The position numbers and the translations under genes are program-made. The notes under the pieces are model-generated. The model did no database searches and was not told the DNA's origin. It saw only the letters and a program-made list of their open reading frames with translations. Below, piece by piece: positions 8,197 to 16,352 of a DNA stretch of 17,859 bases; the first letter of the stretch is position 1; each line of letters opens with the position of its first letter. This stretch comes from DATKRB01 sp036501425. Its GTDB lineage: Bacteria; Actinomycetota; Acidimicrobiia; Acidimicrobiales; RAAP-2. The DNA is taken from the NCBI GenBank assembly GCA_036501425.1, contig DASYAI010000083.1, positions 1 through 17,859 on the forward strand, given 5' to 3'.

Positions 8197-10923
8197 TCAG
8201 GGCAGGCGGGACCCCACCTTCCCGTCCACCCCCGCGCCTTGCGCGCCGTCGGAGGCGGCGCCCCCGCCCGAGGGATCGGGCCCGACGTAGTCACCGGCGG
8301 CGAGCACCGCCTGGGCGCTCGCCAGCCGGGCCACCGGCACCCGGAAGGGCGAGCAGCTCACGTAGTCGAGGCCGGCCTGGTAGAAGACGCCGATCGACTC
8401 GGGGTCGCCCCCGTGCTCCCCACAGACCCCGACCTTCAGCCCGGGCCGGGTGCTGCGCCCCCTCGCCACGCCGAGGCGGACCAGCTCGCCCACGCCGTCC
8501 GCGTCGACGACCTCGAACGGGTTGCGGGGCAGGAGCCCCAGCTCGAGGTAGGTGGACATCATCCGGCCCTCCACGTCGTCCCGGCTGAAGCCGAAGGTCA
8601 TCTGGGTCAGGTCGTTGGTGCCGAAGGAGAAGAAGTCCGCCTCCTCGGCGATGTCCGCCGCCCGCAGCGCCGCCCGCGGCGTCTCGATCATCGTACCGAT
8701 GGACACGTCCATCGCCCCCGCTCCCCCGCCGTCGCCGAGCGAGGCGGCCACCGCGTCCTGCACCCAGCTGCGCGCCAGGGCCAGCTCCTCGCGGCTGACG
8801 GTGAGCGGGATCATGATCTCGACGACCGGATGGCCTCCGTCGGCCACCCGGTCCTGGGCCGCCTCCAGCAGGGCCCGCACCTGCATGGCGTAGAGCCCGG
8901 GCTTCATCACGCCCAGCCGCACCCCGCGCGTCCCGAGCATCGGGTTGGCCTCCTGCCACGCCCGGGCGGCCTCGTAGAGCCGCTGCTCCTCGTCGCTCAG
9001 CCCGACCGTGGCCTCCTTGACCGCCAGCTCGTGCGTCGACGGCAGGAACTCGTGCAGAGGGGGGTCGAGGAGGCGCACCGTGACCGGCAGGCCGTCCATC
9101 GCCCGCAGGATGTCCACGAAGTCCTCCCGCTGGACGACCCGGAGCTCCTCGAGCGCCGCCGCCTCCTCCTGCGGGGAGTCGGCCAGGATCATCCGCCGCA
9201 CCACCGGCAGGCGGTCCTCCCCCAAGAACATGTGCTCGGTCCGGCACAGGCCGATGCCCTCGGCCCCGAGCGAGCGGGCGTTGGCGGCGTCGTCACCGTT
9301 GTCGGCGTTGGCCCGGACGGCCAGGCGTCCGGCGCGGATCTCGTCCGCCCACGCCAGTACCTGGGTGAACTCGGGCGGCGGGTCGGCCGCGGTGAGCGGC
9401 ACCTGGCCCACCACCACCTCGCCCGTGCCGCCGTCGAGCGACACCCAGTCGCCCTCGGCCACCGCCACGTCGCCCACCCGGAAGCCCGAGGGACCGATCC
9501 GCAGCGCCTCGGCCCCCACCACCGCCGGCTTTCCCCATCCCCGCGCCACCACCGCCGCGTGACTGACCAGGCCGCCCCGGGCGGTCAGGATGCCCTCTGC
9601 CGCCAGCATCCCGTGCACGTCCTCGGGCGACGTCTCGGAGCGGACCAGCACGACCGGCTCGCCGCGTGCCGCCGCGGCCGCGGCGTCGTCGGCGGTCAGG
9701 TACACCCGGCCCACTGCCGCCCCGGGCGAGGCGCCGAGGCCCTTGGTCAGGATCTCGTGGCCCCCGCCGGCGAACTGGGGGTGGAGCACCGAATCGAGGT
9801 GGTCCTCGGAGATCCGGCTCACCGCCTCGGCCCGGCTCACCCCCAGCTCGGGCTCGTCGACCATGTCGACCGCCATGCGCAGCGCCGCCCGGCCGGTCCG
9901 CTTGCCCACCCGGGTCTGGAGCATCCACAGCTTGCCCTGCTCGATGGTGAACTCCGTGTCGCACATGTCGCGGTAATGGCGCTCGAGCCGGCCGAAGATG
10001 GCCAGCAGCTCGGCGTGGACGTCGGGGAAGGCGTCGCGCAGGGCAGCCAACGGCTCGGTGTTGCGAATGCCGGCCACGACGTCCTCGCCCTGGGCATTGA
10101 CCAGGAAGTCGCCGTACTCCCCCCTGGCCCCGGTGGCCGGGTCCCGGGTGAAGCCCACCCCGGTGCCCGACTGGTCGTCGCGGTTCCCGAAGACCATCGC
10201 CTGCACGTTGACCGCCGTGCCGAGGTCGTGCGAGATCCGCTCGCGCTCGCGGTACGCGATGGCCCGGGGTCCGTTCCAGCTGCGGAAGACCGCCTCGATC
10301 GCACCGCGCAGCTGGTCGGCGGGGTCCTGGGGGAACGGCTTGCCCGTGTGGCGCTCCACGATCTGCTGGTACGAGTCGACCAGGTACCGCAGCAGCTCGG
10401 TGGGGACGCTGGCGTCCGAGCCGGTACCGGCCAGCTCCTTGGCCGCGTCGAACAGCGAGTCGAACTCCTCGCCCGGCACGTCGAGCACGATCCGGCCGTA
10501 CATGGCGACGAACCGCCGGTAGGAGTCGAAGGCGAAGCGCTCGTCACCGGTCTGGCGGGCCAGGCCCCGGACCGACTGGTCGTTCAGGCCCAGGTTCAAG
10601 ACGGTATCCATCATGCCGGGCATCGAGAACTTGGCGCCCGAGCGCACGGACACGAGCAGCGGGTCGTCGGGATCGCCGATCGCCTTGCCCATGGCCGCCT
10701 CCAGACGCCCCCTGGCCTCGGCGACCTCGTCGCCCAGTCCCTCGGGCCAGCCACCGCGCATGTAGGCCCGGCAGGCGTCGGTGGAGATGGTGAAGCCCGG
10801 AGGCACCGGCAGGCCGAGGACCGACGTCATCTCTGCCAGGTTGGCGCCCTTGCCCCCCAGGAGGTCCTTCATGTCCATGGGGGGCTTGTCGTGTGCGTGG
10901 TCGAAATCGAAGACGTAGGGCAT
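8197..10923 (-). CDS. ppdK: Pyruvate, phosphate dikinase
   Basis: The 908-residue enzyme interconverts pyruvate, ATP and phosphate with phosphoenolpyruvate, AMP and diphosphate. The N-terminal ATP-grasp part has GGKGANLAEM (23-32), SVRSGAKFSMPGMMDTVLN (92-110) and GFTRDPATG. The swivelling phosphohistidine domain has catalytic H455 in GGLVSHAAVVARGWGKP. The C-terminal TIM barrel binds pyruvate/PEP, with LCRTEHMF (559-566), GTNDLTQMTFGFSRDD (768-783) and catalytic C834 in VGVCGEHGGDP. The residue two before H455 is normally Thr, the target of the DUF299 regulatory kinase/phosphatase; here it is Val453. A Gly/Ala-rich tail of about 30 residues extends past the usual end. ATG 10923 follows GGGAGG five bases upstream. 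It is the first gene of the ppdK-dnaG-rpoD unit and may run toward PEP synthesis or ATP-generating pyruvate formation. Confidence 0.95.
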   Translation of the reverse strand: MPYVFDFDHAHDKPPMDMKDLLGGKGANLAEMTSVLGLPVPPGFTISTDACRAYMRGGWPEGLGDEVAEARGRLEAAMGKAIGDPDDPLLVSVRSGAKFSMPGMMDTVLNLGLNDQSVRGLARQTGDERFAFDSYRRFVAMYGRIVLDVPGEEFDSLFDAAKELAGTGSDASVPTELLRYLVDSYQQIVERHTGKPFPQDPADQLRGAIEAVFRSWNGPRAIAYRERERISHDLGTAVNVQAMVFGNRDDQSGTGVGFTRDPATGARGEYGDFLVNAQGEDVVAGIRNTEPLAALRDAFPDVHAELLAIFGRLERHYRDMCDTEFTIEQGKLWMLQTRVGKRTGRAALRMAVDMVDEPELGVSRAEAVSRISEDHLDSVLHPQFAGGGHEILTKGLGASPGAAVGRVYLTADDAAAAAARGEPVVLVRSETSPEDVHGMLAAEGILTARGGLVSHAAVVARGWGKPAVVGAEALRIGPSGFRVGDVAVAEGDWVSLDGGTGEVVVGQVPLTAADPPPEFTQVLAWADEIRAGRLAVRANADNGDDAANARSLGAEGIGLCRTEHMFLGEDRLPVVRRMILADSPQEEAAALEELRVVQREDFVDILRAMDGLPVTVRLLDPPLHEFLPSTHELAVKEATVGLSDEEQRLYEAARAWQEANPMLGTRGVRLGVMKPGLYAMQVRALLEAAQDRVADGGHPVVEIMIPLTVSREELALARSWVQDAVAASLGDGGGAGAMDVSIGTMIETPRAALRAADIAEEADFFSFGTNDLTQMTFGFSRDDVEGRMMSTYLELGLLPRNPFEVVDADGVGELVRLGVARGRSTRPGLKVGVCGEHGGDPESIGVFYQAGLDYVSCSPFRVPVARLASAQAVLAAGDYVGPDPSGGGAASDGAQGAGVDGKVGSRLP

Positions 10924-10961
10924 CGGGCCTCCCGCCCAAGACGAAAATCGCGGAACGACCC

Positions 10962-10990
10962 ACCTTACCGGCCCTTCCGGGCCCTTCCGG
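10962..10990 (-). promoter_or_regulatory. Putative ppdK promoter with a tandem 10-bp repeat upstream
   Basis: On the minus strand TAAGGT (10967-10962) fits a TANNNT -10 box and would give a leader of about 30 bases containing the GGGAGG ribosome binding site. Immediately upstream the 10-mer GCCCTTCCGG (plus-strand sense) occurs twice back to back at 10971-10980 and 10981-10990, covering the -35 area where no consensus -35 is seen. The repeat spacing equals about one helical turn, as for a protein-binding site. Function is inferred. Confidence 0.35.
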
Positions 10991-11075
10991 GCAGCCCGCT
11001 CGGCGGCCGACCTCCGCCGCCGGGCCTCCGGGGGGCCCGGCGACCGCGAGGACGCCCGGCGCCCGGTCCCTTGGC

Positions 11076-11081
11076 TAGGGT
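11076..11081 (+). promoter_or_regulatory. Putative -10 box (TAGGGT) of a leaderless ABC-transporter transcript
   Basis: TAGGGT ends seven bases before ATG 11089, with TGGCGCG in between and no purine-rich ribosome binding site. RNA would start at the A of the ATG. Upstream the divergent intergenic region is rich in G/C inverted repeats (for example CGGCGG at 11001 paired with CCGCCG at 11014). Confidence 0.5.
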
Positions 11082-11088
11082 TGGCGCG

Positions 11089-12123
11089 ATGAGCGACAGC
11101 CCGGCGGTGGTCGCCCAGGATCTGGTGAAGGAGTTCCGCGGCAAGGTGCGCGCCCTCGACGGGCTGTCGCTCGAAGCCCGCACCGGCGAGGTCCTCGGGC
11201 TGTTGGGCCCCAACGGGGCGGGCAAGACCACCGCCGTCCGGATCCTCTCGACCATCTTGACCCCCGACTCGGGTCGGGCCACCATCCTCGGCCACGACGT
11301 CGCCCGTGAGGCGGGGACCGTCCGGCGCCTCATCGGCCTGGCCGGCCAGTACGCCACCGTCGACGAGAACCTGACCGGCAACGAGAACCTGCGGATGGTC
11401 GGCCGCCTCACCCATCTGCCCTCGCGCCAGGTGCGCCAGCGGGCCGACGAGCTCCTCGAGCAGTTCGGGCTGGCCGACGCGGCGGGCCGGCCTCTCAAGA
11501 CCTACTCGGGGGGCATGCGGCGCCGGCTGGACGTGGCGGCGGCCCTGGTCGGACGGCCGCCCGTCCTCTTTCTCGACGAGCCGACCACCGGGCTCGACCC
11601 CCAGAGCCGCCAGGACCTGTGGGAGGTCATCGAGGCGCTGGTCGGTGGCGGCTCCACCGTCGTCCTCACCACGCAGTACCTCGAGGAGGCCGACCGCCTG
11701 GCCAAGAACATCGTGGTGGTCGACCACGGCACCGTGATCGCCGAGGGGACGCCGGCCGCGCTCAAGGCCAAGCTCGGGCGGACGGTCATCGAGGTGGCCC
11801 TGGCCGACGACGCGCTGGCCGAGCGGGCGGCAGGCCTGCTCGCCACCACCACCGGGCTCGAGGCGGTCCGGAGCCGGAACCTGGTCGAGCTCAACGCCGA
11901 GGACGGGCCCCGGCTGGGCATGGACGTGCTGCGGGCGCTCGACCAGAACCAGATCCCGGTGGTCGGGATGACCCTGCGCGAGCCCAGCCTCGACGACGTC
12001 TTCCTCAGCCTGACCGGGCGGCGGGCGCAAGCGGACGAGGACGGCCCGGCCGGCGCACCCCGGCCGCCGGCGCACGTCGACGGGCGCGAGGTGGACAGGG
12101 TCCCCGAAGGGTCCAGGCGATGA
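11089..12123 (+). CDS. DrrA-type ABC transporter ATP-binding protein
   Basis: The 344-residue ATPase would power the membrane protein encoded directly downstream. Walker A is GPNGAGKTT (40-48), the Q-loop glutamine is Q87 in LAGQYATVDENLTG, the signature is YSGGMRRRLDVAAAL (139-153), and Walker B is VLFLDEPTTGLDPQ (159-172). The switch position reads LTTQYLEEAD (193-202), with Gln where many ABC ATPases have His; this is usual in the daunorubicin-resistance DrrA group. After the ATPase core come the DrrA C-terminal region and REPSLDDVFLSLTGR (297-311), also typical. The family exports hydrophobic drugs, antibiotics or lipids; the substrate here is unknown. The stop overlaps the permease start as ATGA. 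The pair sits on the opposite strand from the surrounding core genes. Confidence 0.92.
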   Translation: MSDSPAVVAQDLVKEFRGKVRALDGLSLEARTGEVLGLLGPNGAGKTTAVRILSTILTPDSGRATILGHDVAREAGTVRRLIGLAGQYATVDENLTGNENLRMVGRLTHLPSRQVRQRADELLEQFGLADAAGRPLKTYSGGMRRRLDVAAALVGRPPVLFLDEPTTGLDPQSRQDLWEVIEALVGGGSTVVLTTQYLEEADRLAKNIVVVDHGTVIAEGTPAALKAKLGRTVIEVALADDALAERAAGLLATTTGLEAVRSRNLVELNAEDGPRLGMDVLRALDQNQIPVVGMTLREPSLDDVFLSLTGRRAQADEDGPAGAPRPPAHVDGREVDRVPEGSRR

Positions 12124-12947
12124 GCACGGCGGTCCTCGCCCCGGCGTACCCCTCGAGCGCCCCTCCGGCGGGCCACCCGGTCCGGTGGTTGGTCGCCGAC
12201 GCGGTCACCATGACCTGGCGCAACCTGATCGCGCTCACCCGGGTGCCCGAGGCGGTCTTCTTCTCGAGCGTGCAGCCGGTCATGTTCGTCCTGCTGTTCC
12301 GCTACATCTTCGGCGGGGCGATCCACGTGCCCGACCCCGGCGGCTACGTCAACTACCTCATGCCGGGCATCTTCGTCCAGACGGTGGCCTTCGGGTCGAC
12401 CGGCACCGCCATCGGGCTGTCCGAGGACCTCCAGAAGGGCCTGATCGAGCGCTTCCGGGCGCTGCCGATGGCCCGCTCGGCCGTGCTGGCCGGCCGGACC
12501 ACCGCCGACCTGATCCGCAACGTCCTGGTGGTCGCGCTCATGACCGGGGTGGGCTACCTGGTGGGCTTCCGGATCACCACCTCGGCCGGCGAGTTCATCC
12601 TCGGGGCCCTCATCCTGCTGCTCTTCAGCTACACGCTCAGCTGGGGCTTCGCAGCCATCGGGCTGTCGGCGCCCACCAGCGAGACCGCCCAGCTGATGAG
12701 CTTCCCGATCCTGTTCCCCCTGGCGTTCGCCAGCTCGGCCTTCGTGCCCGTGGCCACCATGCCCAGCTGGCTGCGGGGCTTCGCCGGCCACCAACCCTTC
12801 AGCGTGACCGTCGACGCGGCCCGCTCGCTGATGGTGGGCGGGCCCTCGCACTCGGCCAGCGCGCCCTGGGAGGCGGTGGCGTGGGCGGTGGGCCTGTTCG
12901 CCGTGCTGGCCCCGCTGGCCGTGTGGCGGTACCGCAAGAGCACCTGA
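12120..12947 (+). CDS. DrrB-type ABC-2 family transporter permease
   Basis: The 275-residue membrane protein has six likely transmembrane segments at about 46-66, 80-100, 131-152, 160-182, 190-212 and 250-270. The ABC-2 pattern is clear: RVPEAVFFSSVQPVMFVLLF, NYLMPGIFVQTVAFGSTGTA, EDLQKGLIERFRALPMARSA (amphipathic coupling segment, 102-121) and SFPILFPLAFASSAFVPVATMP. It forms the channel half of an exporter with the ATPase encoded just upstream, whose stop it overlaps by four bases. AAGGGTCC about ten bases before ATG 12120 may serve as ribosome binding site in addition to translational coupling. The stop is 58 bases from the stop of glyS, so the two transcripts converge. No regulator gene lies next to the pair, so the substrate cannot be guessed from context. 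Confidence 0.92.
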   Translation: MSTAVLAPAYPSSAPPAGHPVRWLVADAVTMTWRNLIALTRVPEAVFFSSVQPVMFVLLFRYIFGGAIHVPDPGGYVNYLMPGIFVQTVAFGSTGTAIGLSEDLQKGLIERFRALPMARSAVLAGRTTADLIRNVLVVALMTGVGYLVGFRITTSAGEFILGALILLLFSYTLSWGFAAIGLSAPTSETAQLMSFPILFPLAFASSAFVPVATMPSWLRGFAGHQPFSVTVDAARSLMVGGPSHSASAPWEAVAWAVGLFAVLAPLAVWRYRKST

Positions 12948-13005
12948 GCACCAGCCGGACAGCTCGCTCGGGGCCCGGCTCGCACGCCGTCCGCCGGCCT
13001 GAGCG

Positions 13006-14343
13006 TCAGCGCTCCGACGCCCGCGCCTGCAGCGCCCCGAGGAGATCGGCAATGGGCACCCGGTCCTGATCGGTGGTGTCGCGGTCCCGCACGGTGACCG
13101 CCCGGTCCTCCAGCGAGTCGAAGTCCACCGTCACGCACCACGGCGTGCCCACCTCGTCCTGGCGACGGTAGCGACGCCCGATGGACTGGGTGGTGTCGTA
13201 GTCGCACATGAAGTGGGGCTGGAGGAGCGCCAGCACCTCACGGGCCAGAGGCTCGAGGGTCTCCTTGCGCGACAGCGGGAGCACCGCCACCTGGGTGGGA
13301 GCGAGGCGCCAGTGGAACCGCAGCACGGTGCGAGGCTCGCCGCCCACCTGGTCCTCGTCGTAGGCGGCGAGCAGGAACGCCATCATGGTGCGGGTGGCGC
13401 CGGCGGCCGGCTCGATCACGTGGGGCACGTAGCGCTCGCCGCTGGCCTGGTCGAAGTACTCCAGACGGGTGCCCGACGCCCGGGCGTGGGCCTGAAGGTC
13501 GAAGTCGCCCCGCTGGGCGATGCCCTCCAGCTCGTCCCAGCCCCAGGGGAAGAGGAACTCCACGTCGGCGGTGCCGGTCGAGTAGTGGGCCAGCTCCTCG
13601 GGCGCATGGTGGCGCAGGCGGAGCTTTTCGGCTGGGATGCCCAGCTCCCCGTACCAACGGAGCCGCTCGTCGAGCCAGTACTCGAACCACTTCGCGCTGT
13701 CGGCAGGTGGGACGAAGTACTCCATCTCCATCTGCTCGAACTCGCGGGTGCGGAACACGAAGTTCTGCGGGGTGATCTCGTTGCGGAACGACTTGCCCAC
13801 CTGGGCGATGCCGAAGGGCGGCTTCTTCCGGGTGGTGTTCAGGACGTTGGCGAAGTTCACGAACATGCCCTGGGCCGTTTCGGGCCGCAGGTAGGCGACC
13901 GCCCCCTCGTCGGCCACCGGGCCGGCATGGGTCTCGAACATCAGGTTGAAGGCCCGGGCCTCGGTGAGGTCGTGCGACCCACAGTTGGGACAGGTACCGT
14001 CGATCTTGTCGGCCCGCCAACGCTCGTGGCAGTTCCGGCAGTCCACCAGCGGATCGGTGAAGTTGGCGAGGTGACCCGAAGCCTCCCAGACCGCGGGGGG
14101 CGAGAGGATCGCCGCGTCGAGGCCCACCACGTCGTCGCGGAGCTGGACCATCGAGCGCCACCAGGCGTTCTTCACGTTGCGCAGCAGGTTCACCCCGAGC
14201 GGGCCGTAATCGTAGGTGGAGCGGAAGCCGCCGTAGATCTCGGCCGACGGGAAGATCAGCCCGCGCCGCTTGGACAGGTTGACCACCTTCTCCATCAGGT
14301 CGTCGCGCAGCTCGCGGTCCTCGCTCGGCACATCGGCGGTCAT
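13006..14343 (-). CDS. glyS: Glycyl-tRNA synthetase (alpha-2, single-chain type)
   Basis: The 445-residue class II synthetase attaches glycine to tRNA-Gly. The N-terminal KRRGLIFPSAEIYGGFRSTY and DYGPLG (motif 1 area, 25-50) are diagnostic of the eukaryote-like single-chain form, not the alpha/beta GlyQS form. A zinc-knuckle insert has C102, C105, C118 and C121. RPETAQGMFVNF lies at 153-164, motif 2 at FRNEITPQNFVFRTREFEQME (187-206) and motif 3 at GATRTMMAFLLAAY (315-328). The anticodon-binding domain covers about 340-440 (APTQVAVLPLSRKE and IGRRYRRQDEVGTPWCVTVD). ATG 14343 is supported by TATCCT ending six bases upstream and no ribosome binding site, suggesting a leaderless message. The gene follows hemW by 83 bases on the same strand. 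Length is complete. Confidence 0.95.
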   Translation of the reverse strand: MTADVPSEDRELRDDLMEKVVNLSKRRGLIFPSAEIYGGFRSTYDYGPLGVNLLRNVKNAWWRSMVQLRDDVVGLDAAILSPPAVWEASGHLANFTDPLVDCRNCHERWRADKIDGTCPNCGSHDLTEARAFNLMFETHAGPVADEGAVAYLRPETAQGMFVNFANVLNTTRKKPPFGIAQVGKSFRNEITPQNFVFRTREFEQMEMEYFVPPADSAKWFEYWLDERLRWYGELGIPAEKLRLRHHAPEELAHYSTGTADVEFLFPWGWDELEGIAQRGDFDLQAHARASGTRLEYFDQASGERYVPHVIEPAAGATRTMMAFLLAAYDEDQVGGEPRTVLRFHWRLAPTQVAVLPLSRKETLEPLAREVLALLQPHFMCDYDTTQSIGRRYRRQDEVGTPWCVTVDFDSLEDRAVTVRDRDTTDQDRVPIADLLGALQARASER

Positions 14344-14349
14344 GGCGGC

Positions 14350-14355
14350 AGGATA
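14350..14355 (-). promoter_or_regulatory. Putative -10 box (TATCCT) of a leaderless glyS transcript
   Basis: TATCCT on the minus strand is followed by GCCGCC and then ATG 14343, so transcription would start at the start codon. No purine-rich ribosome binding site is present in the short gap. This gives glyS its own promoter although it follows hemW. Confidence 0.5.
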
Positions 14356-14426
14356 TCGGCTGCGTTCGGGGCCCTCGGAGAGGTCCCTCAACGCCGCTCG
14401 CCCGGGCGGGACGGCCCAGCGGGCCG

Positions 14427-15593
14427 TCAGGCTCGTCGGGGCACGCCGGGTTGGTCGGCGCCCGGGGGATCGTCGGGCTCCTCTGGGCACAGCAGCGCGG
14501 TGACGGCGTTGGCGAGGAGCCGTCCCCGCACCGTCAGCACGGCCCGGCCCCCGCGTCGCTCGACCAGCGGCGCCAGCTCGCTCAGGTCGGGCAAGGCGCC
14601 CGAGGGGACGCCGGCGGGGGTGCGCAGGGACAGCGCCAGGCGCTCGAAGCGCCGCCGGCCGCCATCGAGCTGCTCCTCGCCCGCGACCGGGGAGCGGCCG
14701 GCCTCGACCGCCTCGATGTAGCGCTCAGGCCGCCGCTGGTTCCACCACCGCCGACCGGCGCGGTGCGAATGCGCCGCCGAGCCGATGCCCCGGTAGTCAC
14801 CCTGCTCCCAGTACAAGCGGTTGTGGGCGCACCCGTGGCCGGGACGGGCCCAGTTGGACACCTCTTCCCAGTGGTAGCCGGCGGCTGTGAGCAGGGCATC
14901 GGCCCGTTCGTACCGGTCGGCCAGCACGTCGTCGTCGGGATGGCGGTCCGGCGCCGCAGCGAGCGGGGTACCCGGCTCGACTGTCAACGCGTACGCGCTC
15001 ACGTGCGGGGGCGCGTTGGGGTCCCCGAGGATGTCGGACAGCGATCGCTCCCAGTCCTCGTCGCGTTCGCCCGCACCCCCGAAGATGAGGTCGACGTTCC
15101 ACGACGCGAAACCCGCCTCGGCGATCAGGGCCAGCGCGAGCGGCACCGCCTCGGGATCGTGACGTCGACCGAGGCCGGCCAGCACGTGGTGCGCGGTGGA
15201 CTGGACGCCCAGCGAGATCCGGGTCACCCCCGCGCTCCGGTAGGCGGCGAAGCGCTCGGCCGAGGCGTCTTCGGGGTTGCATTCGACGGTCACCTCGGCG
15301 CCGACCTCCGTCGGCACCGCGTCCAGCAGCCGGCAGAGCTCCTCGGCGGCCAACCGCGAGGGCGTCCCACCGCCCACAAACACGCTCGAGACCGGCTCGA
15401 GCTCGGGCCGCACCCGACGCAGCTCGGTCACGCAGGCGTCGACGTAGCGGACCATCAGGTGGTCGCGGTCGGTGAACGTGGCGAAGGCGCAGTAGTCGCA
15501 GCGGTGGCGGCAGAACGGGATGTGCACGTAGATCCCGAACCCGCCCGGCGGGTCGTCGTCGGCCCCCGGCCAACCGGGCGGTGGGCCGGTCAT
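14427..15593 (-). CDS. hemW: Radical SAM protein HemW (HemN-like, heme chaperone family)
   Basis: The 388-residue protein carries the radical-SAM cluster cysteines C28, C32 and C35 in IYVHIPFCRHRCDYCAF. SAM-binding and core motifs follow: FVGGGTPSRL (72-81), ECNPEDAS (104-111), ISLGVQS (126-132) and FASWNVDLIFGGAGE (162-176). EEVSNWARPGHGCAHNRLYW (243-262) and GIGSAAHSHRAGRRWWNQR (269-287) are characteristic of HemW rather than true coproporphyrinogen dehydrogenase HemN. A winged-helix HemN_C-like region ends the protein. The family inserts heme into target proteins and was long annotated as HemN. It lies 24 bases after recO on the same strand, so it is probably cotranscribed. No strong ribosome binding site is seen before ATG 15593; an upstream start would run into recO. 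Confidence 0.9.
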   Translation of the reverse strand: MTGPPPGWPGADDDPPGGFGIYVHIPFCRHRCDYCAFATFTDRDHLMVRYVDACVTELRRVRPELEPVSSVFVGGGTPSRLAAEELCRLLDAVPTEVGAEVTVECNPEDASAERFAAYRSAGVTRISLGVQSTAHHVLAGLGRRHDPEAVPLALALIAEAGFASWNVDLIFGGAGERDEDWERSLSDILGDPNAPPHVSAYALTVEPGTPLAAAPDRHPDDDVLADRYERADALLTAAGYHWEEVSNWARPGHGCAHNRLYWEQGDYRGIGSAAHSHRAGRRWWNQRRPERYIEAVEAGRSPVAGEEQLDGGRRRFERLALSLRTPAGVPSGALPDLSELAPLVERRGGRAVLTVRGRLLANAVTALLCPEEPDDPPGADQPGVPRRA

Positions 15594-15617
15594 CGGTGCA
15601 CCAGTCGCCGGTCCCTG

Positions 15618-16352
15618 TCAGATGGCGGCGGCGGACCGCACGGACCGTAGGCGTCGATCGAGGTGCGCCTCCATCGCCTGGACCGCGAGCTCGGTCACCT
15701 CGTCGGCCGCGGCGGGCGGAGGCTCGCGCAGGAGGGCACCGAGGGACCCGCCGAGGATCCGGCGGAGGAGCGCCAGGGCGTCGGGCGACATGGGGCGGCC
15801 GCGGCGACAGCGCCGGCACAGCGCACCACCTTGAAGGAGGTCGAAGGCGACCAGCTCCACGTCCCCGTCGCTCTCGCCACATGACGCGCAACCGTCGAGG
15901 ACCGGGCCGGCCCCCTCGAGCACCAGCGCCTTCAAGAAGAACGCCGGGGCCAGCAGGGCGGGGTCACGCTCGGGATCGGCCAAGGTGCGCAGGGCGCCGA
16001 CCACCATCTGGTAGAGCGCCCGGTCGGTGTGCCGCTCCTGGGCCAGGTGGTCGGCCACCTCCAGCACCGACATGCCCTTGGCCACCCGGTCGAGGCTCTC
16101 GCGCACGGCACGGAAGGTGTCGACCACCTCGGCCTGGTCGACCACGTCGAGCTCGCTCCGCCCCTGCCAGAGTTGCAACGACACGTGGCTCATCGGCTCG
16201 AGCCGGGCGCCGAAACGGCTGCTCGTGCGCCGGATCCCCTTGGCCACCGCCCGCACCTTGCCGTGGTGCTCGGTGAGGAGCACCACGATGCGGTCGGCCT
16301 CGCCGAGCCGATAGGTCCGCAACACCACTCCATGGTCCCGGAACAGGCTCAC
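15618..16352 (-). CDS. recO: DNA repair protein RecO
   Basis: The 244-residue protein works with RecR and RecF to load RecA on SSB-coated single-stranded DNA. The N-terminal OB fold has RDHGVVLRTYRLGEADRIVV and LLTEHHGKVRAVAKGIRR (5-42). A helical region follows (LERALYQ-like ALYQMVVGALRTLA, 112-125). A zinc site is at C155, C158, C179 and C182 (DGCASCGE and ALCRRCRRG); many but not all RecO proteins keep these four cysteines. The start is GTG 16352, which overlaps the stop of the preceding membrane-protein gene as GTGA, so translation is likely coupled; GGGGGGAG lies ten bases upstream. Typical length for the family. Confidence 0.92.
   Translation of the reverse strand: MSLFRDHGVVLRTYRLGEADRIVVLLTEHHGKVRAVAKGIRRTSSRFGARLEPMSHVSLQLWQGRSELDVVDQAEVVDTFRAVRESLDRVAKGMSVLEVADHLAQERHTDRALYQMVVGALRTLADPERDPALLAPAFFLKALVLEGAGPVLDGCASCGESDGDVELVAFDLLQGGALCRRCRRGRPMSPDALALLRRILGGSLGALLREPPPAAADEVTELAVQAMEAHLDRRLRSVRSAAAI

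Noticed and set aside
8239..12123. Very long open frame on the plus strand (almost 1300 codons) antisense to ppdK and running into the ABC ATPase gene, with a mirror frame of similar length on the minus strand from 12075
   Set aside because: Strong G/C bias at third codon positions removes stops from the opposite strand. The true genes have clear family motifs and start sites; the extra parts are Arg/Gly/His-rich without any recognisable domain.
11502..13052. Minus-strand open frame antisense to the ABC transporter pair
   Set aside because: Translation is Gly/Arg/His-rich with no motif; the plus strand codes for intact DrrA- and DrrB-like proteins.
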